Positions 51,899-60,969 of a stretch of DNA of 64,000 bases are shown here, one piece after another. This DNA is from Micavibrio sp. UBA6147 (lineage in GTDB: Bacteria; Pseudomonadota; Alphaproteobacteria; Micavibrionales; UBA1664). The first letter of the stretch is position 1; each line of letters starts with the position of its first letter. The stretch spans positions 206,050 to 270,049 of the forward strand of contig DIUX01000001.1 of the NCBI GenBank assembly GCA_002423185.1, given 5' to 3'. Under the pieces are notes generated by a model. It was not told the DNA's origin. It was given only the letters and a program-made list of their open reading frames with translations, and searched no databases. A program made the translations under genes and the position numbers.

Positions 51899-51908
51899 AG
51901 GACGACCC

Positions 51909-52616
51909 ATGGTTAAGAAGTGCGAAGGAAAAAGTAAAACATTCCGAAGAAATCTCGTTCTTGCGAGTGTCAGCATTGCTTTGGCTGCGCTCACATTCGG
52001 CTGGGATAATCTCAACGGAAAAGTAGCCACAGCCGAAGATCTTGCCCCGCCGCCATTGCTGTGGGAGGCTCAACCCGAGCCGCGTAAACCAGATAACACC
52101 TACTACCACAAGAAAAAAGCTCAACAGCAGCAACAGCAACAACAATCCCAGCGCCGCATGGCGCAAGAGCCCGCTCATGGTGGCCCTCAACAAGTACAAG
52201 GCGGCGCAGAGCCGGGGTCTGCAATGGCTCCGTCCATGACGCCCCCACCTGAAGGGGGCATAAGCGCCGAAGAATATCAAAGAAATCTCGATGCCCGTGA
52301 ACAACCGGATTCCGACATGATCGGCGATGGTGAAGCAGGTGCCCCGGGGGTTTCCGAAGGTTATCCGGGCGATGACGCTGAGCCTTCCGATGCCATGGAC
52401 AAACGCGCCCCTACGTCGCCTTTACCGCCTCAGGAAGCCTGTAACTACAACCATTTCGTCGGCAAGAATATCAAGGATATTGACTTCTCGTTATTCGGCA
52501 AACGTCCGACCCGCGTAATTTATCCGAACCAAGCGGTCACGATGGATTATTCATCCAGCCGCATTAATTTCGAAGTCGAACAAAGCGGTAAAATTACGCG
52601 CGTTGCGTGCTACTAA
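51909..52616 (+). CDS. Exported protein with C-terminal I78-type inhibitor domain
   Basis: 235 residues from ATG 51909 (AAAGGACG; the frame opens earlier in the previous gene). It has an N-terminal signal or anchor (VLASVSIALAALTFGW), a Gln-rich segment (KKKAQQQQQQQQSQRRMA), a disordered Pro/Gly/Glu region, and about 60 final residues: CNYNHFVGKNIKDIDFSLFG, then TRVIYPNQAVTMDYSSSRIN and ITRVACY. This is the peptidase inhibitor I78 fold (CxxxxxVGx..., RVIxPGxxVTMDyxxxRLN, I-RV-C), with two Cys that pair in the family. Many alphaproteobacterial copies may act on subtilisin-like proteases, but the target here is unknown. Confidence 0.82.
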   Translation: MVKKCEGKSKTFRRNLVLASVSIALAALTFGWDNLNGKVATAEDLAPPPLLWEAQPEPRKPDNTYYHKKKAQQQQQQQQSQRRMAQEPAHGGPQQVQGGAEPGSAMAPSMTPPPEGGISAEEYQRNLDAREQPDSDMIGDGEAGAPGVSEGYPGDDAEPSDAMDKRAPTSPLPPQEACNYNHFVGKNIKDIDFSLFGKRPTRVIYPNQAVTMDYSSSRINFEVEQSGKITRVACY

Positions 52617-52649
52617 GCGCCGTACATCACACGTACACCCTCATTAAAA

Positions 52650-52680
52650 AAACGGCACAGAAATGTGCCGTTTTTTGTTT
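52650..52680. terminator. Bidirectional intrinsic terminator
   Basis: AACGGCACA/TGTGCCGTT with a GAAA loop, an A-run before and TTTTTTGTTTTTT after, between the I78 gene and the convergent alpha-glucosidase gene. Confidence 0.85.
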
Positions 52681-52727
52681 TTTATCAGTGTGTTGTGATT
52701 GAGTGTTATTGCAAAACGTAAAGCAAG

Positions 52728-54401
52728 TTACGCCTTGATAAGAGCAATTCCAAATCCATCCAAAATCAATAAGCCATTATCGTCCGTATGGCTGTTTTGT
52801 TGCAATATAGGCGTTTTGCCGCGATAGGCTTCGGGAACGGTAATGCCCGCTTGCCACTGGTCGAGGTGGAAAACGCAGAGGATTTTCTTACCCTCAAAGC
52901 ACCGGTCAAAGACGAGCACGCCTTCGCCATAATCATGGAACGAAATATCCCCCAGCATAAGGGCGGGAAGGGTTTTTCGAAGCGCCATAAAACCCTTCGT
53001 AAAGTGGAACACGGATTGCGGGTCGCCGCGCTGTACGTCTGCGGCATTGTCCAAATGGGCGACTTCAACGGGCAACCATGGCTCTGCGCTTGACGATGCG
53101 GGCGAAAATCCGGCGTGACGATCCATGCGCGACCACGGCATCGGCGTACGGCACCCATCGCGCCCTTGCCATTGCGGCCATAAATGAATGCCCCAAGGGT
53201 CTTGAAGTTTTTCATACGGGATGGTGCTTTCGGTCAGGCCAAGCTCGTCGCCTTGATACATGAAAATTGTTCCGCGCAGCGCCAGCAACAGCGCCAAAAT
53301 CATCTTCTTGAACGCGGGGTCATTATCGTGTTTATCCTCCCCCCAACGACTGAAGACGCGTACAACGTCGTGGTTGCTGAACGCCCATGACGGCCAGCTC
53401 TGCCCCGCGCCGTATTCGATCTCCAGCTCTACCGGCTTACGAATACGGCTGGTGGTGAGTTTTTTGCGCTCACCGCTCATCAAATGGGTGTTATAGGCGG
53501 TATGCAACAAATCGCCGCCGGAGGTGTATTCCGCCGACCGCGCATAGGGGTTGTCATCGCCGATTTCACCGAGCATCACGGTCGAGTCATACTCATCCGT
53601 AAGCGCCCGCAAACGGCGAATAAATGCGATGTTTTCCGGCTGCGATTTATCGTGAATATGGCTTTGCATATTATACGGGTCTTTGGCCTCAAGCTGGGTC
53701 GCGAAATCGGTTGCGCCGGCGTCCACATTGCGCGGCGGGTTGTCTTCGAGGCTGGGATTATGCGCGTACATATTGACGGTATCAAGGCGGAATCCGTCAA
53801 TCCCGCGATCAAGCCAGAATTTGCACGTCGCCAAAATCGCGTCCTGAACATCGGGGTTGTGGTAATTGAGGTCGGGCTGTTCCTTCAGGAAGTTATGCAT
53901 GTAATATTGCCCGCGAAACACGTCAAAATGCCATGCCGGCCCCCCAAAAATGGATTGCCAGTTATTCGGCGGCGACCCGTCGGATTTGGGGTCGGCCCAG
54001 ACATACCAGTCGCTTTTGGTGCCTTTGGCGCCTTTGCGGCTCTCCTGAAACCACGGGTGGCGGTCGGATGTGTGGCTCAAGACTTGGTCGATCATCACCT
54101 TAATGCCGAGCGTTTTGGCGCGGGCGATCAAGGCGTCAAAATCGGCGAGTGTTCCGAACATCGGGTCAACATCGCAATAATCCGACACGTCATAGCCGAA
54201 ATCCTTCATCGGCGACTTAAAAAACGGCGAAATCCAGATCGCATCAATCCCGAGATCGGCAAGATAATCAAGCTTTTGAGTAATGCCGGGCAGGTCGCCA
54301 ATCCCGTCACCGTTCAAATCCATGAAACTGCGCGGGTATATTTGATAAAATACGGCTTTTCTCCACCATTCCTGACCTTTTTTCTCGGTATTATGCGTCA
54401 T
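52728..54401 (-). CDS. GH13 alpha-glucosidase
   Basis: 557 residues, GH13 TIM-barrel: AVFYQIYPRSFMDLNGDGIG, LADLGIDAIWISPFFKSPMK, MIDQVLSHTSDRHPWF, nucleophile GFRLDTVNMY, acid/base MLGEIGDD and transition-state Asp AFSNHDVVR. The four conserved regions are intact. The spacing and the DLNGDGIGDLPGI start fit the alpha-glucosidase/oligo-1,6-glucosidase group (GH13_17/23), which releases glucose from short alpha-glucans or sucrose-like substrates. It has no signal peptide, so it is cytoplasmic. No sugar transporter or regulator lies beside it, and it appears to be monocistronic. Confidence 0.92.
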   Translation of the reverse strand: MTHNTEKKGQEWWRKAVFYQIYPRSFMDLNGDGIGDLPGITQKLDYLADLGIDAIWISPFFKSPMKDFGYDVSDYCDVDPMFGTLADFDALIARAKTLGIKVMIDQVLSHTSDRHPWFQESRKGAKGTKSDWYVWADPKSDGSPPNNWQSIFGGPAWHFDVFRGQYYMHNFLKEQPDLNYHNPDVQDAILATCKFWLDRGIDGFRLDTVNMYAHNPSLEDNPPRNVDAGATDFATQLEAKDPYNMQSHIHDKSQPENIAFIRRLRALTDEYDSTVMLGEIGDDNPYARSAEYTSGGDLLHTAYNTHLMSGERKKLTTSRIRKPVELEIEYGAGQSWPSWAFSNHDVVRVFSRWGEDKHDNDPAFKKMILALLLALRGTIFMYQGDELGLTESTIPYEKLQDPWGIHLWPQWQGRDGCRTPMPWSRMDRHAGFSPASSSAEPWLPVEVAHLDNAADVQRGDPQSVFHFTKGFMALRKTLPALMLGDISFHDYGEGVLVFDRCFEGKKILCVFHLDQWQAGITVPEAYRGKTPILQQNSHTDDNGLLILDGFGIALIKA

Positions 54402-54437
54402 TAGATGCCTTTCTTGGTTGTTTTGGTGTTTTTGTTG

Positions 54438-55229
54438 TTATTTTTGCGCGACAAGCCGTATTTTTTCGGCGGCATCTCGTATTTCTGCCTCTGCTTTGTC
54501 CAAAATATCGGTATTTGTGCTGCGGATTACGATATTCAGCCCCGCAACACCGTCTTTAAAGCGCGGATAGCTTCCGACATCCAGCCCTGCATAGGCGTTT
54601 TCGATACGCTCAAGGTCAGGTGCGATCATGCTCTCCGGAATATCATCACACCCGATTGTGCGCGAATGAACGAGGAGTCCGGCGCGTAATGTCGGGATAA
54701 TCACCCCCAGCATCGCCTTCATAATATCCGGCACACCCGCCATGCCAAAGACATTTTTCATGTGAATCCCGGGGGCGGCGGACACGCTGTTTTCGATCAG
54801 CCCTGCGCCTTTGGGCATCCATGCCATTTTTTCGCGGCCTTTGTTCATGCGGTCTGCGCCGTAATGGCGGATCAAGATGCCATGCGCCTCGGCGTTGAGT
54901 TCTAGCTCCGTGTCAAAGGCGCGGGCGAAGGCTTCGGCGGTTTTGTCGTCATGGGTCGGGCCAATCCCGCCGCAGGTGAAAACATAGTCGAACCGCGCCG
55001 CATAATCACGGATACGCGCTTCGATAAGGTCGATGATGTCGGGGATGACTTGTATCTCTCGCACCGTGATGCCATGGGCGGTGAGGGCTTCGGCAATATA
55101 TCCCGAATTCGTGTCTTTTGTGCGCCCCGACAATATTTCATTGCCGATCACCAAAATACCGGCAGTCACAAATCCGTCCTGCCCGTTCTTTTGGGCGTTT
55201 TGGTGGCTTTTTTCTGTGGTTTTGCTCAT
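54438..55229 (-). CDS. CinA-N/MoCF-like domain protein
   Basis: 263 residues from the MSKTTEKS start; the frame is open to 55316, overlapping map. The body is the CinA/MoaB-like domain: TAGILVIGNEILSGRTKDTN, GITVREIQVIPDIIDLIEAR, VFTCGGIGPTHDDKTAEAFA and GAGLIENSVSAAPGI, IPESMIAPDLERI. The C-terminal PncC amidase part of full CinA is absent, as in the short alphaproteobacterial form. It may handle nucleotide or molybdopterin-like substrates; the role is not settled. Divergent from map, with 62 bp between starts. Confidence 0.85.
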   Translation of the reverse strand: MSKTTEKSHQNAQKNGQDGFVTAGILVIGNEILSGRTKDTNSGYIAEALTAHGITVREIQVIPDIIDLIEARIRDYAARFDYVFTCGGIGPTHDDKTAEAFARAFDTELELNAEAHGILIRHYGADRMNKGREKMAWMPKGAGLIENSVSAAPGIHMKNVFGMAGVPDIMKAMLGVIIPTLRAGLLVHSRTIGCDDIPESMIAPDLERIENAYAGLDVGSYPRFKDGVAGLNIVIRSTNTDILDKAEAEIRDAAEKIRLVAQK

Positions 55230-55291
55230 ATTACTACTCTTAACACTTTGCTTTTTGTGTCCTTCTATACTATTTTGAGCGCTGGAAAAAG

Positions 55292-56146
55292 ATGATTTCG
55301 GGAAAAATCGCGACAATGAAGCACAGCATCACACGAACCGAAGAAGCCAGAAGCGCGAGCGGCATCCTCCTGCACACCAAGGAGGGATTCCAAGGGATGC
55401 GTGACGCCGGACAATTGGCGGCGCGGACATTGGACTATATCACGCCGCTTGTTCAGGTCGGCACAACGACCGAGGAATTGAACCGCCTGTGCCATGATTT
55501 TATCCTGAAAAACGGCGCGATTCCGGCACCGCTCAATTACAAAGGCTATCCCAAATCCATCTGTACGTCGATCAATCATGTGGTTTGCCACGGCATTCCC
55601 GACGATAAACCCCTGAAAAACGGCGACATCATGAATGTCGATGTGACCGTGATTTTGAACGGCTGGTACGGCGATACGAGCCGTATGTTCACGGTTGGCG
55701 ATAAAATCTCGGTCAAGGCGCGGCGCCTTATTGATGTGACCTATGATGCGATGATGGCGGGGATTGAGGCCGTCCGCCCTGGTGCAACGCTCAACGACAT
55801 TGCCCGCGCCATCCAAGAAGTCGCGGAAGCCCAGCGTTTTTCCGTTGTCCGCGATTTCTGTGGCCATGGTCTTGGGCGCGTTTTTCATGACCTGCCCTCC
55901 GTTTTGCATTACGTCGAACCGGGCAATGATACGGTGCTGGAGGCCGGCATGTTCTTTACCATCGAACCGATGATCAACGCCGGACGATACGAAACAAAAG
56001 TCTTGTCCGATGGATGGACGGCGGTGACGCGCGACCGCGAATTATCGGCACAATTTGAACACAGCCTCGCCGTCACGGATGACGGGTTTGAAATTTTCAC
56101 ATTATCGCCGGCGGGACACACCAAGCCCCCGTATAGCGCAGCCTAG
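55292..56146 (+). CDS. map: Type I methionine aminopeptidase
   Basis: 284 residues. All five metal ligands are visible: Asp in MNVDVTVILNGWYGDTSRMF (two Asp), His in GHGLGRVFHDLP, Glu in FFTIEPMINAG and Glu in SAQFEHSLAVT. It removes the initiator Met from new proteins. The start could be ATG 55292 (GGAAAAAG before it) or ATG 55316, an eight-residue difference. The radC gene follows 16 bp after its stop, the usual map-radC order of this class. Confidence 0.94.
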   Translation: MISGKIATMKHSITRTEEARSASGILLHTKEGFQGMRDAGQLAARTLDYITPLVQVGTTTEELNRLCHDFILKNGAIPAPLNYKGYPKSICTSINHVVCHGIPDDKPLKNGDIMNVDVTVILNGWYGDTSRMFTVGDKISVKARRLIDVTYDAMMAGIEAVRPGATLNDIARAIQEVAEAQRFSVVRDFCGHGLGRVFHDLPSVLHYVEPGNDTVLEAGMFFTIEPMINAGRYETKVLSDGWTAVTRDRELSAQFEHSLAVTDDGFEIFTLSPAGHTKPPYSAA

Positions 56147-56162
56147 ACAACAGAGCAACATA

Positions 56163-57032
56163 ATGACCCGCAAATCGGGAACGCATTTTTCCGACCTTAT
56201 GCCCGCCGCGCAAGGATCATCCCTCGCGCTGCCTGACCCATCATGGATAAAGGCGACGGATGAACAAACCACAAACCCCGAAGCGCCGCTTCACTCCGCC
56301 GCTGACACTGCCGCTGCCAAAGCCACCGCCGCCCAAAACGGCGGACAAGCCGATGACAAGCCGCACCATCTCGGCCATCGTGACCGCCTGCGCACACGCT
56401 TTGTGGAGGGCGGGGGTGAGGCGCTGGCCGATTATGAACTGATTGAGATGCTGCTCTTCCTCGGCATCCCGCGCAAGGACACCAAGCCCCTCGCCAAAGA
56501 CCTCATCAAACATTTCAAATCATACGAAGCGGTTTTGGCAACCGATTATGACGATCTTGCGGCGTTTAAAGGCATGACGAAAAACGCCGCCGTGGCGCTC
56601 AAACTCGTTCAAGCCTCGGCGCACCGTATGTTGCGGGCATCGGTGATGGGCGAGCCGGTGTTGAACAGTTGGGCGCGGTTGATGGATTACTTGCGCGCAA
56701 CGATGGCGCAGGAGAAAAGAGAACATTTCAGGATTTTATTCCTTGATCGCAAAAACAACCTGATCGCCGATGAAGTCCAGCAATCGGGAACGGTCGATCA
56801 AACCCCTGTATACCCGCGTGAAATTGTTAAACGCGCGATACAGCTCAACGCCACCGCGCTGATCCTCGTTCATAACCATCCCAGCGGCGACCCCAGCCCG
56901 AGCCGTGCCGACATCGACATGACAAGACAAGTCGTCGAAGCCGCTAAAACCCTCGATATCGTCGTCCACGACCATATCATCGTGTCGCGCAAGGGTTTAA
57001 CGAGCCTTAAAAACGAAGGGCTGATGGGGTAG
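56163..57032 (+). CDS. radC: RadC/UPF0758 family JAMM-domain protein
   Basis: 289 residues from ATG 56163; the frame opens upstream inside map. The first 75 residues are Pro/Ala-rich, then the HhH-like part (HRDRLRTRFVEGGGEALADY, ELIEMLLFLGIPRKDTKP) and the JAMM/MPN+ domain with VHNHPSGDPSPSRADIDMT, the zinc-binding EHxHxxxxD type. RadC is no longer regarded as a repair enzyme; its role is unclear. Co-transcribed with map. Confidence 0.92.
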   Translation: MTRKSGTHFSDLMPAAQGSSLALPDPSWIKATDEQTTNPEAPLHSAADTAAAKATAAQNGGQADDKPHHLGHRDRLRTRFVEGGGEALADYELIEMLLFLGIPRKDTKPLAKDLIKHFKSYEAVLATDYDDLAAFKGMTKNAAVALKLVQASAHRMLRASVMGEPVLNSWARLMDYLRATMAQEKREHFRILFLDRKNNLIADEVQQSGTVDQTPVYPREIVKRAIQLNATALILVHNHPSGDPSPSRADIDMTRQVVEAAKTLDIVVHDHIIVSRKGLTSLKNEGLMG

Positions 57033-57130
57033 GCATAGGGGCGCGGCGTTCGGCGTCAATCTGCCCGCCGCGAAGCCATCTATATCGAATAGTTTTGCTT
57101 TCTCTTTCAATCCTCTGCATAATGACGCCA

Positions 57131-57361
57131 AGCCGTAGGCATTACGGCTCGGGGCTTCACAACCTCATCAATATCATGCGGCCCGCACCGGTCGTTATCT
57201 GTGCGCTTGTTTTCCTTACAAGAGCACCGTTTGGTGCCGCACTCGGCTTACGGCCGGGAGCGACGGTTATGTCCAAAGCTCCGGCTTAAAAGCCGTCGGC
57301 TGTTTTCATGGTATTACAGTTGTGAACTCCCGGTCACCAGAGCTTCATTGCTTCTGGTGAC
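57131..57361 (+). repeat. Leader copy A upstream of FG-GAP protein 1
   Basis: About 230 bp that align along their length with 60687-60935, in front of the next paralog. Best blocks are TTCACAACCT-ATCA, GACGGTTATGT-CAAAGCTCC and GTTTTCATG. Predicted hairpins are GCCGTA/TACGGC (57131-57148), CGGCTTACGGCCG, CGACGG/CCGTCG and a 9-bp GTCACCAGA/TCTGGTGAC (57333-57361). Several stems keep pairing in copy B through different bases. The remainder of the 369-bp gap 57033-57401 holds a GGAGG Shine-Dalgarno and no gene I can support. Confidence 0.65.
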
Positions 57362-57401
57362 TTTTGGCACATGTTGTTGACAAAAGCGGAGGACGTAAGC
57401 T

Positions 57402-60362
57402 ATGAATACGCCTATAAACTGCTGTAAAACTTGCGTTATTACTTCTTTTAATTTTTTCATCTATAATCGTATTTATTCACAGTTCACGCACGGAGCAAAA
57501 GAACTGCAAGTCGTTGTATGCTGGGTATTTCTTGCTTGTGTGTTGTGGGCGTGGGCGATTAGCCCCGCAAACGCGTCGTGCCCCGTGTCCGTCGCCGGTC
57601 AATATATCATGACTTATAATAACGGCACCAAATTTATGGCGGCGTGTAAATTCGGCGATTCTTTGCGCAATTTATGCGGCGTGACCGGAGCGGCCTGCAC
57701 CGCGGGTCAAGAAGGCGACGTAGAGTATAACACGGCTGGCAACGTCCTGCGTTATTGCAACGCCAGCAACTGGATCAACGTCCAATGTGAATCGCTTGGC
57801 TCCTGCGCTGGTACAACGGCGGGCACGATTTCCGCCGATGCGACACAGATGAAATACTGCAACGGCACGACATGGCAAGCCATGTATAATGACGGGATAT
57901 GCACCGGCATCGGCGTGCAAGAAGCCCTGTTTACCCCCAATGCCAGCACCGAAGGCGAAGACACGGTGCATTTCGGCGCGAGCCAAGGCATCACAATGAC
58001 CGATGACTATATGGTGATTGGTGCTCACCGCGCGACACGTAATTCCATTCTTGATGGCGCGGCAACGGTCTATAAACGTTCCGGCGCGACATGGACGCGG
58101 CTCAAGGAGCTCGTCCCCAGCCCGATTGACACATTTGACTATTTTGGTCAAAGAGTGTCAATGGACGGCGATTACGTGATTGTCGGCGCGGGCGGGCGCA
58201 GCACGGTTTATTTCTTTAAAAAGGACAGCGGCGGTGCCGATAACTGGGGGCAAATCGCGGTGCGCAGCGGCAATAGCTGGCACGGCGAAGCCGTTGATCT
58301 TGAGGGAGATCAAGCCATCGCCGGTGGCTATGCTCATAACGCGACCGTGGTTGACCAAGGACGCGCCCGCATTTACCGCAGGGATAGGGGCGGCGCCGAT
58401 GCATGGGGTGAGGTCGTCATTCTCGACCACCCCGATGTTGATAAAGTCAATTATGACCGATTTGGTCGGGCTGTGGCGATTGCGGCGGATGTTGCCGTCG
58501 TCGGCGCCTATGAACGCGATGAATCCGGCGTTGCCAATGCGGGGGCGGTCTATTTATACCGCGAAACGGCGCTCGACACATGGTCGTATCACAAGAAACT
58601 TCTCAATCCCAACGGCCTAGGTGCAAGCGACCTTTTCGGCTATGCGCTCGATATCAAGGATCTCGACAATAACGGCACGGCGGACAGGCTGGTCGTCACC
58701 GCCTATGGAGATGATACGCAGGTCGGTGACCGCGGCACGATTTATATTTATGAACGCGACGAAGGCGGCGCCAATAATTGGGGACTCGTGGCACAAACAT
58801 CGGATGCCACCGTGTCACCAACGTCGCGGCATGTCGGGTTTGATGTGACACTGGCGGGGGATTACATCATCTCTGGCTCACGCCTCAATGACGAAAATGG
58901 CGTGGACGCAGGGGCTGGAATGATATTCCGCAAGGATGAAGGCGGTGCGAATAACTGGGGGCTGCAAACCTATGTCTGGGGTGGGGACACTGACACGCTC
59001 GACGAGCTTGGGCGCGGGGTTGCCGCATCCGAAACCGGAAACTACGCCGCCTTTGGTGCGATTTTTCGCCAGAATGCGGGCGCGCAGCCGGGCGCGGTTT
59101 ATGCCTTCAGTCGTTCCGGTGCGACATGGACGCAACAACAAAAACTCACGCCCCCCGGAACCTATCAATACTCGGTGCGGATGGGCGACTCCGTCGCGGT
59201 GTCCGGCGATTATGCGGCCGTCAGTATGATTTACCAGACCGACCGTTGGACGACTTTCCGCTCTGAACGCACTGGTGCGGTGAATATTTACCAACGTCAA
59301 CCAAATGCCACATGGATTTTGGACAAACATCTTGTGCCGACATCGCCGCCGAGTGACATGCAATTCGGCGCGACATTGGATGTTTCGCCCGAATATATGG
59401 TGGTCGGTGTTCCGCTGGACAACGGCCCGACCCGATCGGGCGGCGCGATTATCTTCGGGCGTAACGTCGGCGGCGCGGGCAATTGGGGCGAAATCAAAAA
59501 AATCAAACCATCCGACGCTGAATCTGAAGACAGGGCGGGGGAGTTTAATGGCCTTAGCTTGTTTGGCGATTACATCGTCCTCGGTGCATTTCGCGAAGAC
59601 CGCGACCTCGTTTTTCCACAAATAGATGCCGGTGCGGCCTATATTTTCCACCGTAACCAAGGGGGCGCGGATAATTGGGGCGAGATTAAAAAAATTGTTT
59701 CAAGCGTCACCGAGAATAGCGCAAATTTCGGCAATGCCGTCGATATGGGCGGCACGACCTTGGCGGTGGGCGCACGGCTTGAGGACGCCAATGGCGGCAA
59801 CTCCGGCGCGGTGTACCTGTTCGAACGCGACCAAGGCGGCTTGGATAATTGGGGGCAGGTCAAGCGTCTTGTCGGGGAATCGGCGAATGATCAATATGGC
59901 TATGAAGTCGCGGTGTCTGGTGACACATTAGCGATTGGGGCGCCCTATGACGATGATGCCGGCACAAATACTGGTACGGTCTATATTTACTACCGTAATA
60001 ATGGCGGTGCCAATAACTGGGGGCTGGAGAAAAAGCAGATCTACAGTGGCGCTGGCGCGGGCGATGCCGCCTTCGGCCAGTCCATTGACCTGTCGGGCGA
60101 TATTTTGATTGTCGGCGCGCCGCTCGACGATACCAACCAGACAGATGGCGGCTATACCTATGTCTATTCCCGCAACGAAGGGGGCAACGACAATTGGGGC
60201 TTGCTCGCAACGATTGACCCCAATGTACCGGGGGAGGGCGATTATTTCGGGTTCAGTGTTGCCGTTTCCGGCAACGTGGTCGCCAGCAGCGGCCTATACA
60301 ACGATGATTTCGGCGTTGATGACGGCTCGGTCTACCTTTTCGGCTGCCCTCCTGTACCATAG
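57402..60362 (+). CDS. Exported FG-GAP repeat protein 1 (beta-propeller)
   Basis: 986 residues. An unusually long signal peptide (about 58 residues: polar first 35, then VVCWVFLACVLWAWAISPAN, ASC cleavage) is supported by GGAGG before the ATG. The head domain (60-180), shared by three paralogs, has CPVSVAGQYIMTYNNGTKFM, six or more Cys and YCNGTTWQAMYNDG. The remainder is about a dozen FG-GAP/integrin-like repeats (FG..V...GD..IVGA...GAVYI..R) with GG(A/D)-NWG insertions, ending VYLFGCPPVP. No membrane anchor or autotransporter barrel is seen. Probably a surface or secreted adhesin-like protein; the partner is unknown. Confidence 0.85.
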   Translation: MNTPINCCKTCVITSFNFFIYNRIYSQFTHGAKELQVVVCWVFLACVLWAWAISPANASCPVSVAGQYIMTYNNGTKFMAACKFGDSLRNLCGVTGAACTAGQEGDVEYNTAGNVLRYCNASNWINVQCESLGSCAGTTAGTISADATQMKYCNGTTWQAMYNDGICTGIGVQEALFTPNASTEGEDTVHFGASQGITMTDDYMVIGAHRATRNSILDGAATVYKRSGATWTRLKELVPSPIDTFDYFGQRVSMDGDYVIVGAGGRSTVYFFKKDSGGADNWGQIAVRSGNSWHGEAVDLEGDQAIAGGYAHNATVVDQGRARIYRRDRGGADAWGEVVILDHPDVDKVNYDRFGRAVAIAADVAVVGAYERDESGVANAGAVYLYRETALDTWSYHKKLLNPNGLGASDLFGYALDIKDLDNNGTADRLVVTAYGDDTQVGDRGTIYIYERDEGGANNWGLVAQTSDATVSPTSRHVGFDVTLAGDYIISGSRLNDENGVDAGAGMIFRKDEGGANNWGLQTYVWGGDTDTLDELGRGVAASETGNYAAFGAIFRQNAGAQPGAVYAFSRSGATWTQQQKLTPPGTYQYSVRMGDSVAVSGDYAAVSMIYQTDRWTTFRSERTGAVNIYQRQPNATWILDKHLVPTSPPSDMQFGATLDVSPEYMVVGVPLDNGPTRSGGAIIFGRNVGGAGNWGEIKKIKPSDAESEDRAGEFNGLSLFGDYIVLGAFREDRDLVFPQIDAGAAYIFHRNQGGADNWGEIKKIVSSVTENSANFGNAVDMGGTTLAVGARLEDANGGNSGAVYLFERDQGGLDNWGQVKRLVGESANDQYGYEVAVSGDTLAIGAPYDDDAGTNTGTVYIYYRNNGGANNWGLEKKQIYSGAGAGDAAFGQSIDLSGDILIVGAPLDDTNQTDGGYTYVYSRNEGGNDNWGLLATIDPNVPGEGDYFGFSVAVSGNVVASSGLYNDDFGVDDGSVYLFGCPPVP

Positions 60363-60606
60363 GGAGGGGGACAGGCGAGGTGTATTCGGGTAATCAGCGG
60401 GATGAAGGACTGTATAGGCTCTTCTTAGCATTCGAGCGCTTTGCTTCGCGGCGTCTATTTTTTTCTCTAAAAAGTTGATTAATGATTTAGATCAGACACA
60501 GTCACTAATGGTTACTGTATCGCGCCCTGCAAAACTATATTTTTTCTAAAAAGATAAGCTGCCTTAGACGGTTTTTTATAAAAACACTATTTATTACAGT
60601 CGCTTA

Positions 60607-60631
60607 CAGATATGCAAAAAATGCATATCTG
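60607..60631. other. Perfect 10-bp hairpin
   Basis: CAGATATGCA and TGCATATCTG flank a 5-base A loop in the gap between FG-GAP genes 1 and 2. No T-run follows on the plus strand; it may be an operator or a weak terminator of gene 1. Confidence 0.5.
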
Positions 60632-60686
60632 CATCCTATGTGGGTGTGTTTACATTCTTTTGCAATCAAAAGTATACTTAAGAAAG

Positions 60687-60935
60687 GCTGTATCCTACGC
60701 AGTATGGCATACAGCTCTGGGTTTCACAACCTTATCATACCATAATATGCAGTCTGCACTGGTTGTATGATGCGCGCCTGTTTTATATGGACGCGCAAAA
60801 TGGTTCTGCGTTTCGGTTTCTGGCCGAGTGACGGTTATGTTCAAAGCTCCGGTTTAAAGGCTGTCGAGTGTTTTCATGACGGCGCAGTTGTGATTCCTAA
60901 ATCGCCGGAAAGCCCCGCTGCTTCTGGGAACCCTA
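60687..60935 (+). repeat. Leader copy B upstream of FG-GAP protein 2
   Basis: Homologous to 57131-57361. Stem GCTGTAT/ATACAGC replaces GCCGTA/TACGGC, and TGACGG/CTGTCG replaces CGACGG/CCGTCG, so pairing is kept while bases change. In one frame four differences in the block GACGGTTATGT...GCTGTC are also synonymous, so a decayed coding origin is possible. The gap 60363-60969 otherwise holds a 10-bp hairpin and AT-rich sequence; I see no further gene. Confidence 0.65.
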
Positions 60936-60969
60936 ACGCATATCTTAAACAAAACGGAGAAAGTAAACA

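Noticed and set aside
57095..57289. Plus-strand 64-codon open frame before FG-GAP gene 1
   Set aside because: It has no Shine-Dalgarno, its frame is broken by stops in the homologous leader copy B, and the DNA is better explained as the duplicated leader.
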